64,000 nt of DNA from Billgrantia campisalis. GTDB lineage: Bacteria; Pseudomonadota; Gammaproteobacteria; Pseudomonadales; Halomonadaceae. Below, piece after piece: positions 22,362 to 31,263 of this stretch. Position 1 is the first letter of the stretch. Every line of letters starts with the position of its first letter. Location: positions 124,001 through 188,000 of the forward strand of contig NZ_JABFUC010000004.1 of assembly GCF_022341425.1 (NCBI RefSeq). Reading direction: 5' to 3'. The notes under the pieces were generated by a model. The model did not search any database. It was not told the DNA's origin and saw only the letters and a program-made list of their open reading frames with translations. The position numbers and the translations under genes were made by a program.

Positions 22362-23488
22362 ATGACCGCCACCCCAGGCAAGGTGATCGTCGGCATGTCC
22401 GGCGGCGTCGACTCCTCCGTCTCCGCCCTGCTGCTGCTGGAGCAGGGCTTCGATGTCGAGGGCCTGTTCATGAAGAACTGGGACGAGGACGATGGCACCG
22501 AGTACTGCACCGCCAAGGCCGACCTGGCCGACGCCCAGGCCGTGTGCGAGAAGCTCGGCATCAAGCTGCATACCGCCAATTTCGCCGCCGAGTACTGGGA
22601 CAACGTCTTCGAGCACTTCCTGGCCGAGTACCAGGCAGGGCGTACGCCCAATCCGGACATCCTTTGCAACCGCGAGATCAAGTTCAAGGTGTTCCTGGAG
22701 TACGCCGAGATGCTCGGTGCCGAGAAGATCGCCACCGGGCACTATGTGCGCCAGGGCGAGGCGCTCGGGCGCCTCGACGGCGAGACCCGCCCGCGGCTGC
22801 TCAAGGGCCGCGATGCCAACAAGGACCAGAGCTACTTCCTGCACGCCGTGCCCGAGGCCGCCATCGCCCGCACCCTCTTCCCGGTGGGCGAACTGGAAAA
22901 ATCCGAGGTGCGGGCCATCGCCGAGCGCCACGATCTGATCACCGCCCGCAAGAAGGATTCCACCGGCATCTGCTTTATCGGCGAGCGGCGCTTCCGCGAT
23001 TTCCTGCAGCAGTACCTGCCGGCCCAGCCGGGGGTGATCGAGACCCCGGACGGCGAAGTGATCGGCGAACATATGGGGCTGATGTACTACACCCTGGGCC
23101 AGCGCCAGGGGCTCGGCATCGGCGGCCTGCCCAACCACTCCGAGGCGCCCTGGTACGTGGCCGCCAAGGACCTCGAGCGCAACGTGCTGATCGCCGTGCA
23201 GGGCAAGCACCACCCGCTGCTGTATACCGACAGCCTGGCCACCGAGGCCATGGATTGGGTGGCCGGCGAACCGCCCACCACTGAAGGCCGCCTGACGGCC
23301 AAGACCCGCTATCGCCAGTCTGACGTGCCCTGCACGGTTAACACACGGGAGGATGGCGGCGTGGAGGTGGTGTTCGATGAGCCCCAGCGCGCCGTCACCC
23401 CCGGCCAGTCGCTGGTGCTCTACGATGGCGAGATCTGCCTCGGCGGCGGAGTGATTCGCGACACCTGGAATGCCAAGGAGTGCGCCGC

Positions 23489-23492
<4 letters not shown>
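22362..23492 (+). CDS. mnmA: tRNA-specific 2-thiouridylase MnmA
   Basis: Forms 2-thiouridine at wobble position 34 of Lys, Glu and Gln tRNAs, with sulfur from the TusE relay. The 376-residue product has the PP-loop [15 protein letters not shown], the nucleophilic cysteine in [13 protein letters not shown] and the persulfide cysteine in [16 protein letters not shown]. The length is normal. It is coupled to hflD by an ATGA overlap. In relatives it follows nudJ directly; here the efflux locus intervenes and the gene has its own TATAAT. Confidence 0.97.
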
Positions 23493-25550
<2,058 letters not shown>

Positions 25551-25579
25551 GCTGGAAGCTGCCAGTATGGTAAGCGGCG

Positions 25580-25674
25580 CCGGGGACAGAGCGTAGCGGA
25601 GGTCCTTCGCCATGGATGGCGAAGGTAGCGCCCAGGGAGGGGTTCACAGCGCCTCCGCGAAGCTCTGTCGCCGG
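25580..25674. repeat. 95-bp palindromic intergenic element
   Basis: Outer arms CCGGGGACAGAGC and GCTCTGTCGCCGG pair with one mismatch. Inside them GCGGAGG (25596-25602) pairs with CCTCCGC (25652-25658). A second stem, CCTTCGCCAT/ATGGCGAAGG with a 2-base spacer (25604-25625), lies within. The whole could fold as a long branched hairpin. It resembles mobile intergenic repeats of the REP/MITE kind. It has no coding potential of its own and merely extends the roxA frame upstream by chance. Confidence 0.7.
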
Positions 25675-25687
25675 AACAGCCGCGACT

Positions 25688-25720
25688 CGAAGCCACGACG
25701 CGAAGCCGCAGCGCGAAGCC
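25688..25720. repeat. Three CGAAGCC repeats at 13-bp spacing
   Basis: CGAAGCC starts at 25688, 25701 and 25714, each copy separated by a related 6-base spacer (acgacg, gcagcg). It directly follows the palindromic element and precedes roxA. Confidence 0.6.
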
Positions 25721-25747
25721 TTAACAGTCCGAAACGAAATGGTGCCC

Positions 25748-26923
25748 ATGTCTCCCGATACTCCCCTCACCCTACTCGGGGGCCTGACCGCCGCCGAGTT
25801 CCTGCGCGACGTCTGGCAGCGCCGGCCGCTGCTGATCCGCGGCGCCTTCCCGGACTTCGAGAGCCCGCTGGACCCCGACGAGCTGGCCGGACTCGCCTGC
25901 GAGGAGGGCGTCGAGGCCCGCCTGGTGGAGGAGCACGGCAAGGACGGCCCCTGGCAGGTGCGCCACGGCCCCTTCGACGAGCGCACCTTCGCCAAGCTGC
26001 CCGAACGGGACTGGACCCTGCTGGTGCAGGCCGTGGACCACTATGTGCCCGAGGTGGCCGAGCTGCTCGAGCACTTCGCCTTCCTGCCCCGCTGGCGCCT
26101 CGACGACATCATGATCAGCTACGCCCCGCCCGGCGGCAGCGTCGGCCCCCACGTCGACCAGTACGACGTCTTCCTGCTGCAGGGCAGCGGCACGCGGCGC
26201 TGGCAGCTGGGCGGCAAGGTCGCCGACGACGCCCCGATCATCCCCGGCATCGACCTGCGTATCCTCGAGCGTTTCGAGGTCGAAGGCGACGACGACTGGG
26301 TACTCGAACCGGGCGATATGCTCTACCTGCCCCCCGGCTGGGCCCACCACGGCGTCAGCCAGTCCGACGACTGCCTGACCCTCTCGGTGGGCTTTCGCGC
26401 CCCCTCCGCCGACGAGGCGATCACCTCCTTTGCCGACTACCTGGGCGAGCAGCTGCCGGCATCGAAGCGCTATGCCGACGCCGGCATGGCCCCGCCGGCC
26501 GACCCCGGCGAGCTCGACGACGCCGCCGTGGCACGGATGCGCGCGCTGATCCTCGAGACCCTCGACGACCCCGCCCAGCTGGCCCAGTGGTTCGGCCGGG
26601 TGATGACCCAGCCCAAGTATGTCGACCAGCTGGTGCCAAGCGAGACGCCCACCGAGCCCGACGCGCTTGTCGCTGAACTACAGGACGGCGCCGAACTGAT
26701 CAGAACGCCCGGTTCACGCTTCGCCTGGCGGGCCCTCGATGCCCAGCGGGCGACGCTGTTCGTCGACGGCGACGGCGTCGAGTGCCCCCTGCCGCTGGCG
26801 CAACTCGTGGCCTCGGACGCGCCACTCGATGCCGAGCTGCTGGCCCACGAGGGCGCCGCCGAACGGCTCGCCATGCTGCTCGACGCCGGCAGCCTGGCCT
26901 GGGATGAAGAGTTTGATGAGTAG
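25748..26923 (+). CDS. roxA: 50S ribosomal protein L16 arginine 3-hydroxylase (RoxA/YcfD-like JmjC oxygenase)
   Basis: Fe(II)/2-oxoglutarate oxygenase of 391 residues. The E. coli homologue YcfD hydroxylates an arginine of ribosomal protein L16. The JmjC cupin shows the iron triad HVDQYDVF (H and D) and WAHHGVS (distal H), with PGDMLYLPPGWAHHG. The N-terminus LRDVWQRRPLLIRGAFPDF is typical. A C-terminal winged-helix region follows. The ATG at 25748 was chosen; earlier in-frame starts lie in the palindromic repeat. Neither site has a clear Shine-Dalgarno. The purB-roxA-GNAT order is as in Pseudomonas. Confidence 0.9.
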   Translation: MSPDTPLTLLGGLTAAEFLRDVWQRRPLLIRGAFPDFESPLDPDELAGLACEEGVEARLVEEHGKDGPWQVRHGPFDERTFAKLPERDWTLLVQAVDHYVPEVAELLEHFAFLPRWRLDDIMISYAPPGGSVGPHVDQYDVFLLQGSGTRRWQLGGKVADDAPIIPGIDLRILERFEVEGDDDWVLEPGDMLYLPPGWAHHGVSQSDDCLTLSVGFRAPSADEAITSFADYLGEQLPASKRYADAGMAPPADPGELDDAAVARMRALILETLDDPAQLAQWFGRVMTQPKYVDQLVPSETPTEPDALVAELQDGAELIRTPGSRFAWRALDAQRATLFVDGDGVECPLPLAQLVASDAPLDAELLAHEGAAERLAMLLDAGSLAWDEEFDE

Positions 26924-26936
26924 CGAGAGGCGAGAG

Positions 26937-27371
26937 ATGACAAAAACCGAACTGGAGATTCTTGAGGGGAGCTGGACCGAACTCGGCGATATCGCCACCG
27001 AGATCCGCCGGGTCGTCTTTATCGAGGAGCAACGAGTGCCGCTGGAGGAGGAGTGGGACGGCCGCGACGACGCCTGCACCCATTTCCTGGCGCTCCTCGA
27101 CGGCCGGCCGGTGGGCACCGCCCGGCTGCTGCCCGATGCCCATATCGGCCGCGTCGCGGTGCTGGCCGAGGCACGCGGCCACGGCATCGGCGCGGCGCTG
27201 ATGCGGGCCGCCATCGAGGCGGCCCGCCGCCACGGGCACGACGCCGTGGAGCTCGCCGCCCAGACCCATGCCCTGGTCTTCTACGAGCGCCTGGGCTTCC
27301 AGGCCTTCGGCGAGGCGTTTCTCGACGCCGGCATTGTGCATCGCAACATGCGACTTCTCCTAACCCACTAA
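26937..27371 (+). CDS. GNAT-family N-acetyltransferase
   Basis: A 144-residue single-domain GCN5-related acetyltransferase resembling ElaA/YjcF-type members (RRVVFIEEQRVPLEEEWDGRD). Acetyl-CoA-binding motif A reads RVAVLAEARGHGIGAALM, and motif B is LAAQTHALVFYERLGFQAFG. It begins 13 bases after the roxA stop with GAGAGGCGAG ahead, so it is probably co-transcribed with roxA. The substrate is unknown. Confidence 0.9.
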   Translation: MTKTELEILEGSWTELGDIATEIRRVVFIEEQRVPLEEEWDGRDDACTHFLALLDGRPVGTARLLPDAHIGRVAVLAEARGHGIGAALMRAAIEAARRHGHDAVELAAQTHALVFYERLGFQAFGEAFLDAGIVHRNMRLLLTH

Positions 27372-27763
27372 CCCCGCTCGAGTTCCCATCTTCCAACGAA
27401 AATCGACTACAGAATCATACCCCGCCACGATGACTCTGTAGTCGAGCTACAACTCTTTCTCCCCCCAAGTGTCAATTGTTGAAGCCCATGGCCATGGGGC
27501 ATAGTGGACACAAGACGAGATTAAAACGATCGTTCGGTGATCTGCAGGACACGACACACAGCGAACGTTTTGATATCGACACTGGTTCGACCAAGGCCGT
27601 AGAGACTTCCTCGCCGCAGTGGTTGAATCTGGTATCACTTCGCAGGCGCAGCATGAACGGCGAGACGCCCGACAATGCCGCAGGCGACCGACAGGCCAGC
27701 AGTGCGCCGCAAGCGCGGCGGTCCAAGGCTGACGACTACACCTCTGATCGGAAGGATGGTTCC
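27372..27763. other. 392-base intergenic region upstream of aceA
   Basis: No credible gene is seen. It holds a 16-base inverted repeat (27403-27445). It also has a nested symmetry of AAAACG and CGTTCG (27523-27536) with CGAACGTTTT (27562-27571). The aceA ribosome-binding site closes it. The aceA frame happens to be open back to 27476, but the composition there is unlike protein and long-type isocitrate lyases start at MSYKDD. The region is probably the promoter, an operator and a long leader. Confidence 0.6.
27403..27445. repeat. 16-bp inverted repeat downstream of the GNAT gene
   Basis: TCGACTACAGAATCAT and ATGACTCTGTAGTCGA pair with one A-C mismatch around an 11-base loop. It lies 31 bases after the GNAT stop. 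No clean U-tract follows, so it may be a terminator, an RNA 3'-end stabiliser or an operator. Confidence 0.6.
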
Positions 27764-29359
27764 ATGTCATACAAAGACGATATCAAGGCACTGGCTCAAC
27801 TGCGTGAAGCCCAGCAGGGCAAGTGGGCCGACATCAGCCCCGAGAACGCCGCCCGCTTGCGTGCCCAGAACCGCTTCAAGACCGGCCTGGACATCGCCAA
27901 GTACACCGCCAAGATCATGCGTAACGACATGGCCGCCTATGACGCCGACACTGCCCAGTACACCCAGTCGCTGGGCTGCTGGCACGGCTTCATCGGCCAG
28001 CAGAAGATGATCTCCATCAAGAAGCACTTCGGCAACACCAAGCGCCGCTACCTCTACCTCTCCGGCTGGATGGTCGCCGCCCTGCGCTCCGAGTTCGGCC
28101 CGCTGCCCGACCAGTCCATGCACGAGAAGACCACCGTGCCGAGCCTGATCGAGGAGCTCTACACCTTCCTGCGTCAGGCCGACGCCTGGGAACTGAACCA
28201 CCTGTTCCGCGACCTGGAAGAGGCCCAGAAGGCGGGTGACACGGCCAAGGCGGAAGAACTGATCGCCAAGATCGACAACCACGAGACCCATGTGGTGCCG
28301 ATCATCGCCGACATCGACGCCGGTTTCGGCAACGCCGAGGCCACCTACCTGCTGGCCAAGAAGATGATCGAAGCCGGCGCCTGCTGCATCCAGATCGAGA
28401 ACCAGGTTTCCGACGAGAAGCAGTGCGGCCACCAGGACGGCAAGGTTACCGTGCCCCACGAGGACTTCCTGGCCAAAATCAACGCCGTGCGCTATGCCTT
28501 CCTGGAGCTGGGCGTTGACGATGGCGTCATCGTCGCCCGCACCGACTCCCTGGGCGCCGGCCTGACCCAGAAGATCGCCGTGACCAACGAGCCGGGCGAC
28601 CTGGGCGACCAGTACAACAGCTTCCTCGACGGCGACGAGATCGATAGCGCCTCCGACATCGACAACGGCGACGTGGTGATCAAGCAGAACGGCAAGCTGG
28701 TCAAGGTCAAGCGCCTGGCTTCCGGCCTCTACCAGTTCAAGCCGGGCACCGGCGAGGACCGCGTGGTGCTGGACTGCATCACCAGCCTGCAGAACGGCGC
28801 CGACCTGCTGTGGATCGAGACCGAGAAGCCCCACGTCGGTCAGATCGCCGCCATGGTCAACCGCATCCGCGAGGTCTGCCCGGACGCCAAGCTGGTCTAC
28901 AACAACTCACCCTCCTTCAACTGGACCCTGAATTTCCGCCAGCAGGTGTTCGATGCCTGGGAGGCCGAAGGCAAGGATGTCTCCGCCTACGACCGCGCCA
29001 GCCTGATGAGCGCCGAGTACGACGACACCGAGCTTGGCAAGCTGGCCGACGAGTGGACCCGTAACTTCCAGCGCGACGCCGCTCGTGAAGCCGGCATCTT
29101 CCACCACCTCATCACCCTGCCGACCTACCACACCGCGGCCCTGTCCACCGACAACCTGGCCAAGGGCTACTTCGGCGACGAGGGCATGCTGGCCTACGTG
29201 GCGGGCGTGCAGCGCCGCGAGATCCGCGAGGGCATCGCCACCGTCAAGCACCAGGACATGGCCGGCTCCAACATCGGCGACGACCACAAGGAGTTCTTCC
29301 ACGGCGAAGCGGCACTCAAGGCCGGCGGCAAGGACAACACCATGAATCAGTTTGGCTGA
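27764..29359 (+). CDS. aceA: Isocitrate lyase (long Pseudomonas-type)
   Basis: Glyoxylate-shunt enzyme that cleaves isocitrate to succinate and glyoxylate, needed for growth on acetate or fatty acids. The chosen start (MSYKDDIKALAQL) follows GGAAGGA and gives 531 residues, the size of the Pseudomonas subfamily. The catalytic cysteine loop reads EKQCGHQDGK (Cys221), matching this subfamily rather than the KKCGH of E. coli. VVPIIADIDAGFGNAEATYL provides the metal site and VYNNSPSFNWTLNF the substrate site. A strong terminator follows. No malate synthase gene is adjacent. Confidence 0.97.
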   Translation: MSYKDDIKALAQLREAQQGKWADISPENAARLRAQNRFKTGLDIAKYTAKIMRNDMAAYDADTAQYTQSLGCWHGFIGQQKMISIKKHFGNTKRRYLYLSGWMVAALRSEFGPLPDQSMHEKTTVPSLIEELYTFLRQADAWELNHLFRDLEEAQKAGDTAKAEELIAKIDNHETHVVPIIADIDAGFGNAEATYLLAKKMIEAGACCIQIENQVSDEKQCGHQDGKVTVPHEDFLAKINAVRYAFLELGVDDGVIVARTDSLGAGLTQKIAVTNEPGDLGDQYNSFLDGDEIDSASDIDNGDVVIKQNGKLVKVKRLASGLYQFKPGTGEDRVVLDCITSLQNGADLLWIETEKPHVGQIAAMVNRIREVCPDAKLVYNNSPSFNWTLNFRQQVFDAWEAEGKDVSAYDRASLMSAEYDDTELGKLADEWTRNFQRDAAREAGIFHHLITLPTYHTAALSTDNLAKGYFGDEGMLAYVAGVQRREIREGIATVKHQDMAGSNIGDDHKEFFHGEAALKAGGKDNTMNQFG

Positions 29360-29391
29360 TATGGCGTAGCGGTAAAACGACTGGAACCCTT

Positions 29392-29417
29392 GGGGAGGCG
29401 CAAGCCTCCCCTTTTTT
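29392..29417 (+). terminator. Rho-independent terminator of aceA
   Basis: GGGGAGGC, loop GCAA, GCCTCCCC, then six T residues: a textbook intrinsic terminator 33 bases after the aceA stop. Confidence 0.95.
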
Positions 29418-29517
29418 GTGTCGGGTCAGCTTGCACATTGTTTGTCGGCTTGAGCGCTACACTGGGGGCACCCAAACGCCGCAGGCTGGTCAAACGCTAC
29501 ATGACTGGTTAAGCTGA

Positions 29518-29546
29518 TTTACAAACAGCGTTCCGTAATGTGATAC
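29518..29546 (+). promoter_or_regulatory. Weak promoter candidate for the glycine-zipper lipoprotein
   Basis: TTTACA (five of six to the -35 consensus) is followed after 17 bases by TGATAC, a poor -10. Placement is reasonable but the -10 match is weak. Confidence 0.3.
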
Positions 29547-29575
29547 CGATGCCTCCCGCATGAGGGAAGCATCGG
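29546..29575 (+). other. 5'-leader hairpin just before the lipoprotein ribosome-binding site
   Basis: CCGATGCCTCCC and GGGAAGCATCGG fold with one mismatch and the 6-base loop gcatga, ending 10 bases before AGGAGG. There is no U-tract, so it is not a terminator; it might stabilise the mRNA or affect translation. Confidence 0.5.
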
Positions 29576-29597
29576 CCCCGTGATCCAGGAGGTTTTC

Positions 29598-30065
29598 ATG
29601 AAGCGTCTTCTTCCCGTGCTGGCCGTTGGCTTGCTCACCCTGGCCGGCTGTGCCAACACCGCCCCCTTGGGCGGCGATGTCTACCGCAGCAGCCAGGCCC
29701 AGACCGGCCAACAGGTCACCTTCGGCACCATCACGGCCCTGCGCCAGGTCCAGATCCAGGCCGACAGTCGCCTGGGCGGTGCCATCGGCACCGGCGGCGG
29801 CGCGGTGATCGGCGGCCTGCTGGGCAGTCAGGTGGGCGGTGGCTCGGGTCGCCAGCTGGCCACCGCCGCCGGCGTCATTGGTGGCGCCGTGGCCGGCAGT
29901 GCCATCGAGGAGTCCGCCAACCGCGTGCGCGCCTGGGAGATGGAGATTCGCCGCGACGACGGCCAGAACATCGTGGTGGTCCAGAAGGCCGACCGCCAGT
30001 TCCAGACTGGCCAGCGGGTGCGCATGATCGGCAGCGGCGCCAGCCTCACCGTGGCCCCCTACTGA
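29598..30065 (+). CDS. Glycine-zipper outer-membrane lipoprotein (SlyB-like)
   Basis: A 155-residue lipoprotein precursor. MKRLLPVLAVGLLTLAGC has lipobox LAGC and is followed by Ala-Asn rather than Asp, favouring outer-membrane sorting. A glycine-zipper region (about residues 63-100, GGAIGTGGGAVIGGLLGSQV) probably forms a membrane hairpin. The C-terminal beta-rich domain ends RVRMIGSGASLTV, as in SlyB/PcpY. The start at 29598 has AGGAGG 6-8 bases upstream; an earlier in-frame ATG does not. Monocistronic, ending at a bidirectional terminator. Confidence 0.88.
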   Translation: MKRLLPVLAVGLLTLAGCANTAPLGGDVYRSSQAQTGQQVTFGTITALRQVQIQADSRLGGAIGTGGGAVIGGLLGSQVGGGSGRQLATAAGVIGGAVAGSAIEESANRVRAWEMEIRRDDGQNIVVVQKADRQFQTGQRVRMIGSGASLTVAPY

Positions 30066-30104
30066 GCGCTGGAGCCTGACACGCAGCCAGAAACCAGCTA
30101 GACA

Positions 30105-30139
30105 TCAAGAGGCCCGCGGCATTGCCGCGGGCCTCTTGA
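30105..30139. terminator. Bidirectional terminator between convergent genes
   Basis: TCAAGAGGCCCGCGGCA pairs perfectly with TGCCGCGGGCCTCTTGA across a minimal loop. It lies between the lipoprotein gene and the convergent small membrane-protein gene. Confidence 0.8.
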
Positions 30140-30190
30140 TTGTTGCCGGAACTGGTTGTCGCCGGAACCGGCCTGAGCTCGCGAAGCGGC

Positions 30191-30475
30191 TCAGTGGAAG
30201 TTGGCCCGATCCATCGCCCAGCCGGCCAGCTTCTTGCCAACCAGCGCGACGATGCCGATCAGAATCACGGTCAGCAGGATGTCGACAGGCCGCACCAGGG
30301 TGGTGGCACCCAGCACGCCCAGCGCCAGACTCCATACCAGCCGGTTGTCGCCGTGGGACTTCATCACCGCCGGCAGCATCTTGTCGACGCCGCGACTGAC
30401 ACTGCTCTCCCAGCGGCTATAGCAGAAGAACACGATTGCGGCGAAAGCGATCAGCCAAAGCACAATCTCGATCAT
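30191..30475 (-). CDS. Small membrane protein of unknown function
   Basis: A 94-residue protein with an N-terminal hydrophobic helix (IVLWLIAFAAIVFFCY) and a C-terminal hydrophobic pair (LVWSLALGVLGATTLV and DILLTVILIGIVALVG). A charged central loop lies between them. ATG at 30475 is preceded by GGAGAG at 5 bases; the in-frame ATG 12 bases earlier has no such site. I do not recognise a family. It is monocistronic, between two plus-strand genes. Confidence 0.75.
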   Translation of the reverse strand: MIEIVLWLIAFAAIVFFCYSRWESSVSRGVDKMLPAVMKSHGDNRLVWSLALGVLGATTLVRPVDILLTVILIGIVALVGKKLAGWAMDRANFH

Positions 30476-30687
30476 GGGACTCTCCATGGAAGGGTTGAGG
30501 GAAGCAACGCAAGAAAACGAATCACGCTAGGGTAGCCGCAGGCCACCGGTGGCGCAACCGCGCCAAAAGGCGTGAATATCTCTCAGGACCAGCCGCGGAT
30601 ATCCTGAAAATTGTCGCATCCCCCTGACAGGCCCCGGGGCGGCACGTTACCATGTTTTCTTACATGCACTCACCGAAAGGTTTATCA

Positions 30688-31170
30688 ATGCAGATTGCGC
30701 AGAATTCCGTTGTCGCGTTCCACTACACCCTGACCAACGACGCAGGTGAAGTGCTGGACAGCTCGGAAGGCCGCCAGCCGCTGACCTACCTCCACGGCGC
30801 CGGCAACATCATTCCGGGCCTCGAAAAAGAGCTCGAGGGCCACGAAGCGGGCGAGAAACTCAATATCGCCGTGTCACCGGAAGAAGGCTACGGCGAAGTG
30901 CAGGCCCAGCTGGTACAGCAAGTGCCGCGCGATGCCTTCCAGGGCGTCGAGTCCGTGGAGCCGGGCATGCAGTTCCAGGCCCAGACCCAGGGCGGCCCGC
31001 TGATGGTCACCGTGACCCAGGTCGAAGGCGATACCGTCACCGTCGACGGCAACCATCCGCTGGCCGGCCAGAAGCTCAACTTCGACGTCGAGATCGCCGA
31101 GGTGCGCGAAGCCAGCCAGGAAGAGATCGAGCACGGCCACGTGCACGGTGAAGGCGGCGTCGAGCACTGA
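30688..31170 (+). CDS. FKBP-type peptidyl-prolyl isomerase, SlyD-like
   Basis: A 160-residue cytoplasmic prolyl isomerase/chaperone. The FKBP part has VVAFHYTLTNDAGEVLDSS and LTYLHGAGNIIPGLEKELEG. The inserted chaperone flap is present (roughly residues 70-130), with NHPLAGQKLNFDVEI closing the fold. The C-terminus EEIEHGHVHGEGGVEH is a short histidine-rich tail, much shorter than the metal-binding tail of E. coli SlyD. The ATG at 30688 follows AAAGG; an upstream in-frame start lies in poorly coding sequence. An intrinsic terminator follows. Confidence 0.92.
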   Translation: MQIAQNSVVAFHYTLTNDAGEVLDSSEGRQPLTYLHGAGNIIPGLEKELEGHEAGEKLNIAVSPEEGYGEVQAQLVQQVPRDAFQGVESVEPGMQFQAQTQGGPLMVTVTQVEGDTVTVDGNHPLAGQKLNFDVEIAEVREASQEEIEHGHVHGEGGVEH

Positions 31171-31216
31171 GCCGGCGGCACCCGGCACTGAGACGCCAGC
31201 GCCACCGCACACCGAA

Positions 31217-31242
31217 GGGGCAGCCATCAGGCTGCCCCTTTT
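31217..31242 (+). terminator. Rho-independent terminator of the SlyD-like gene
   Basis: GGGGCAGCC, loop ATCA, GGCTGCCCC, then TTTT, located 47 bases after the stop codon and just before the convergent oxidoreductase gene ends. Confidence 0.9.
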
Positions 31243-31263
31243 GCTTGCGCTTGCCCGCTCGAC

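Noticed and set aside
25616-25747. N-terminal extension of roxA
   Set aside because: It is encoded by the palindromic repeat and matches no oxygenase N-terminus.
27476-27763. 96-codon N-terminal extension of aceA
   Set aside because: The frame is open by chance. The strong ribosome-binding site and family length both support the start at 27764.
27447-27770. 107-codon minus-strand frame upstream of aceA
   Set aside because: Cys/Trp/Arg-rich random-looking translation with no start signal and no similarity to known proteins.
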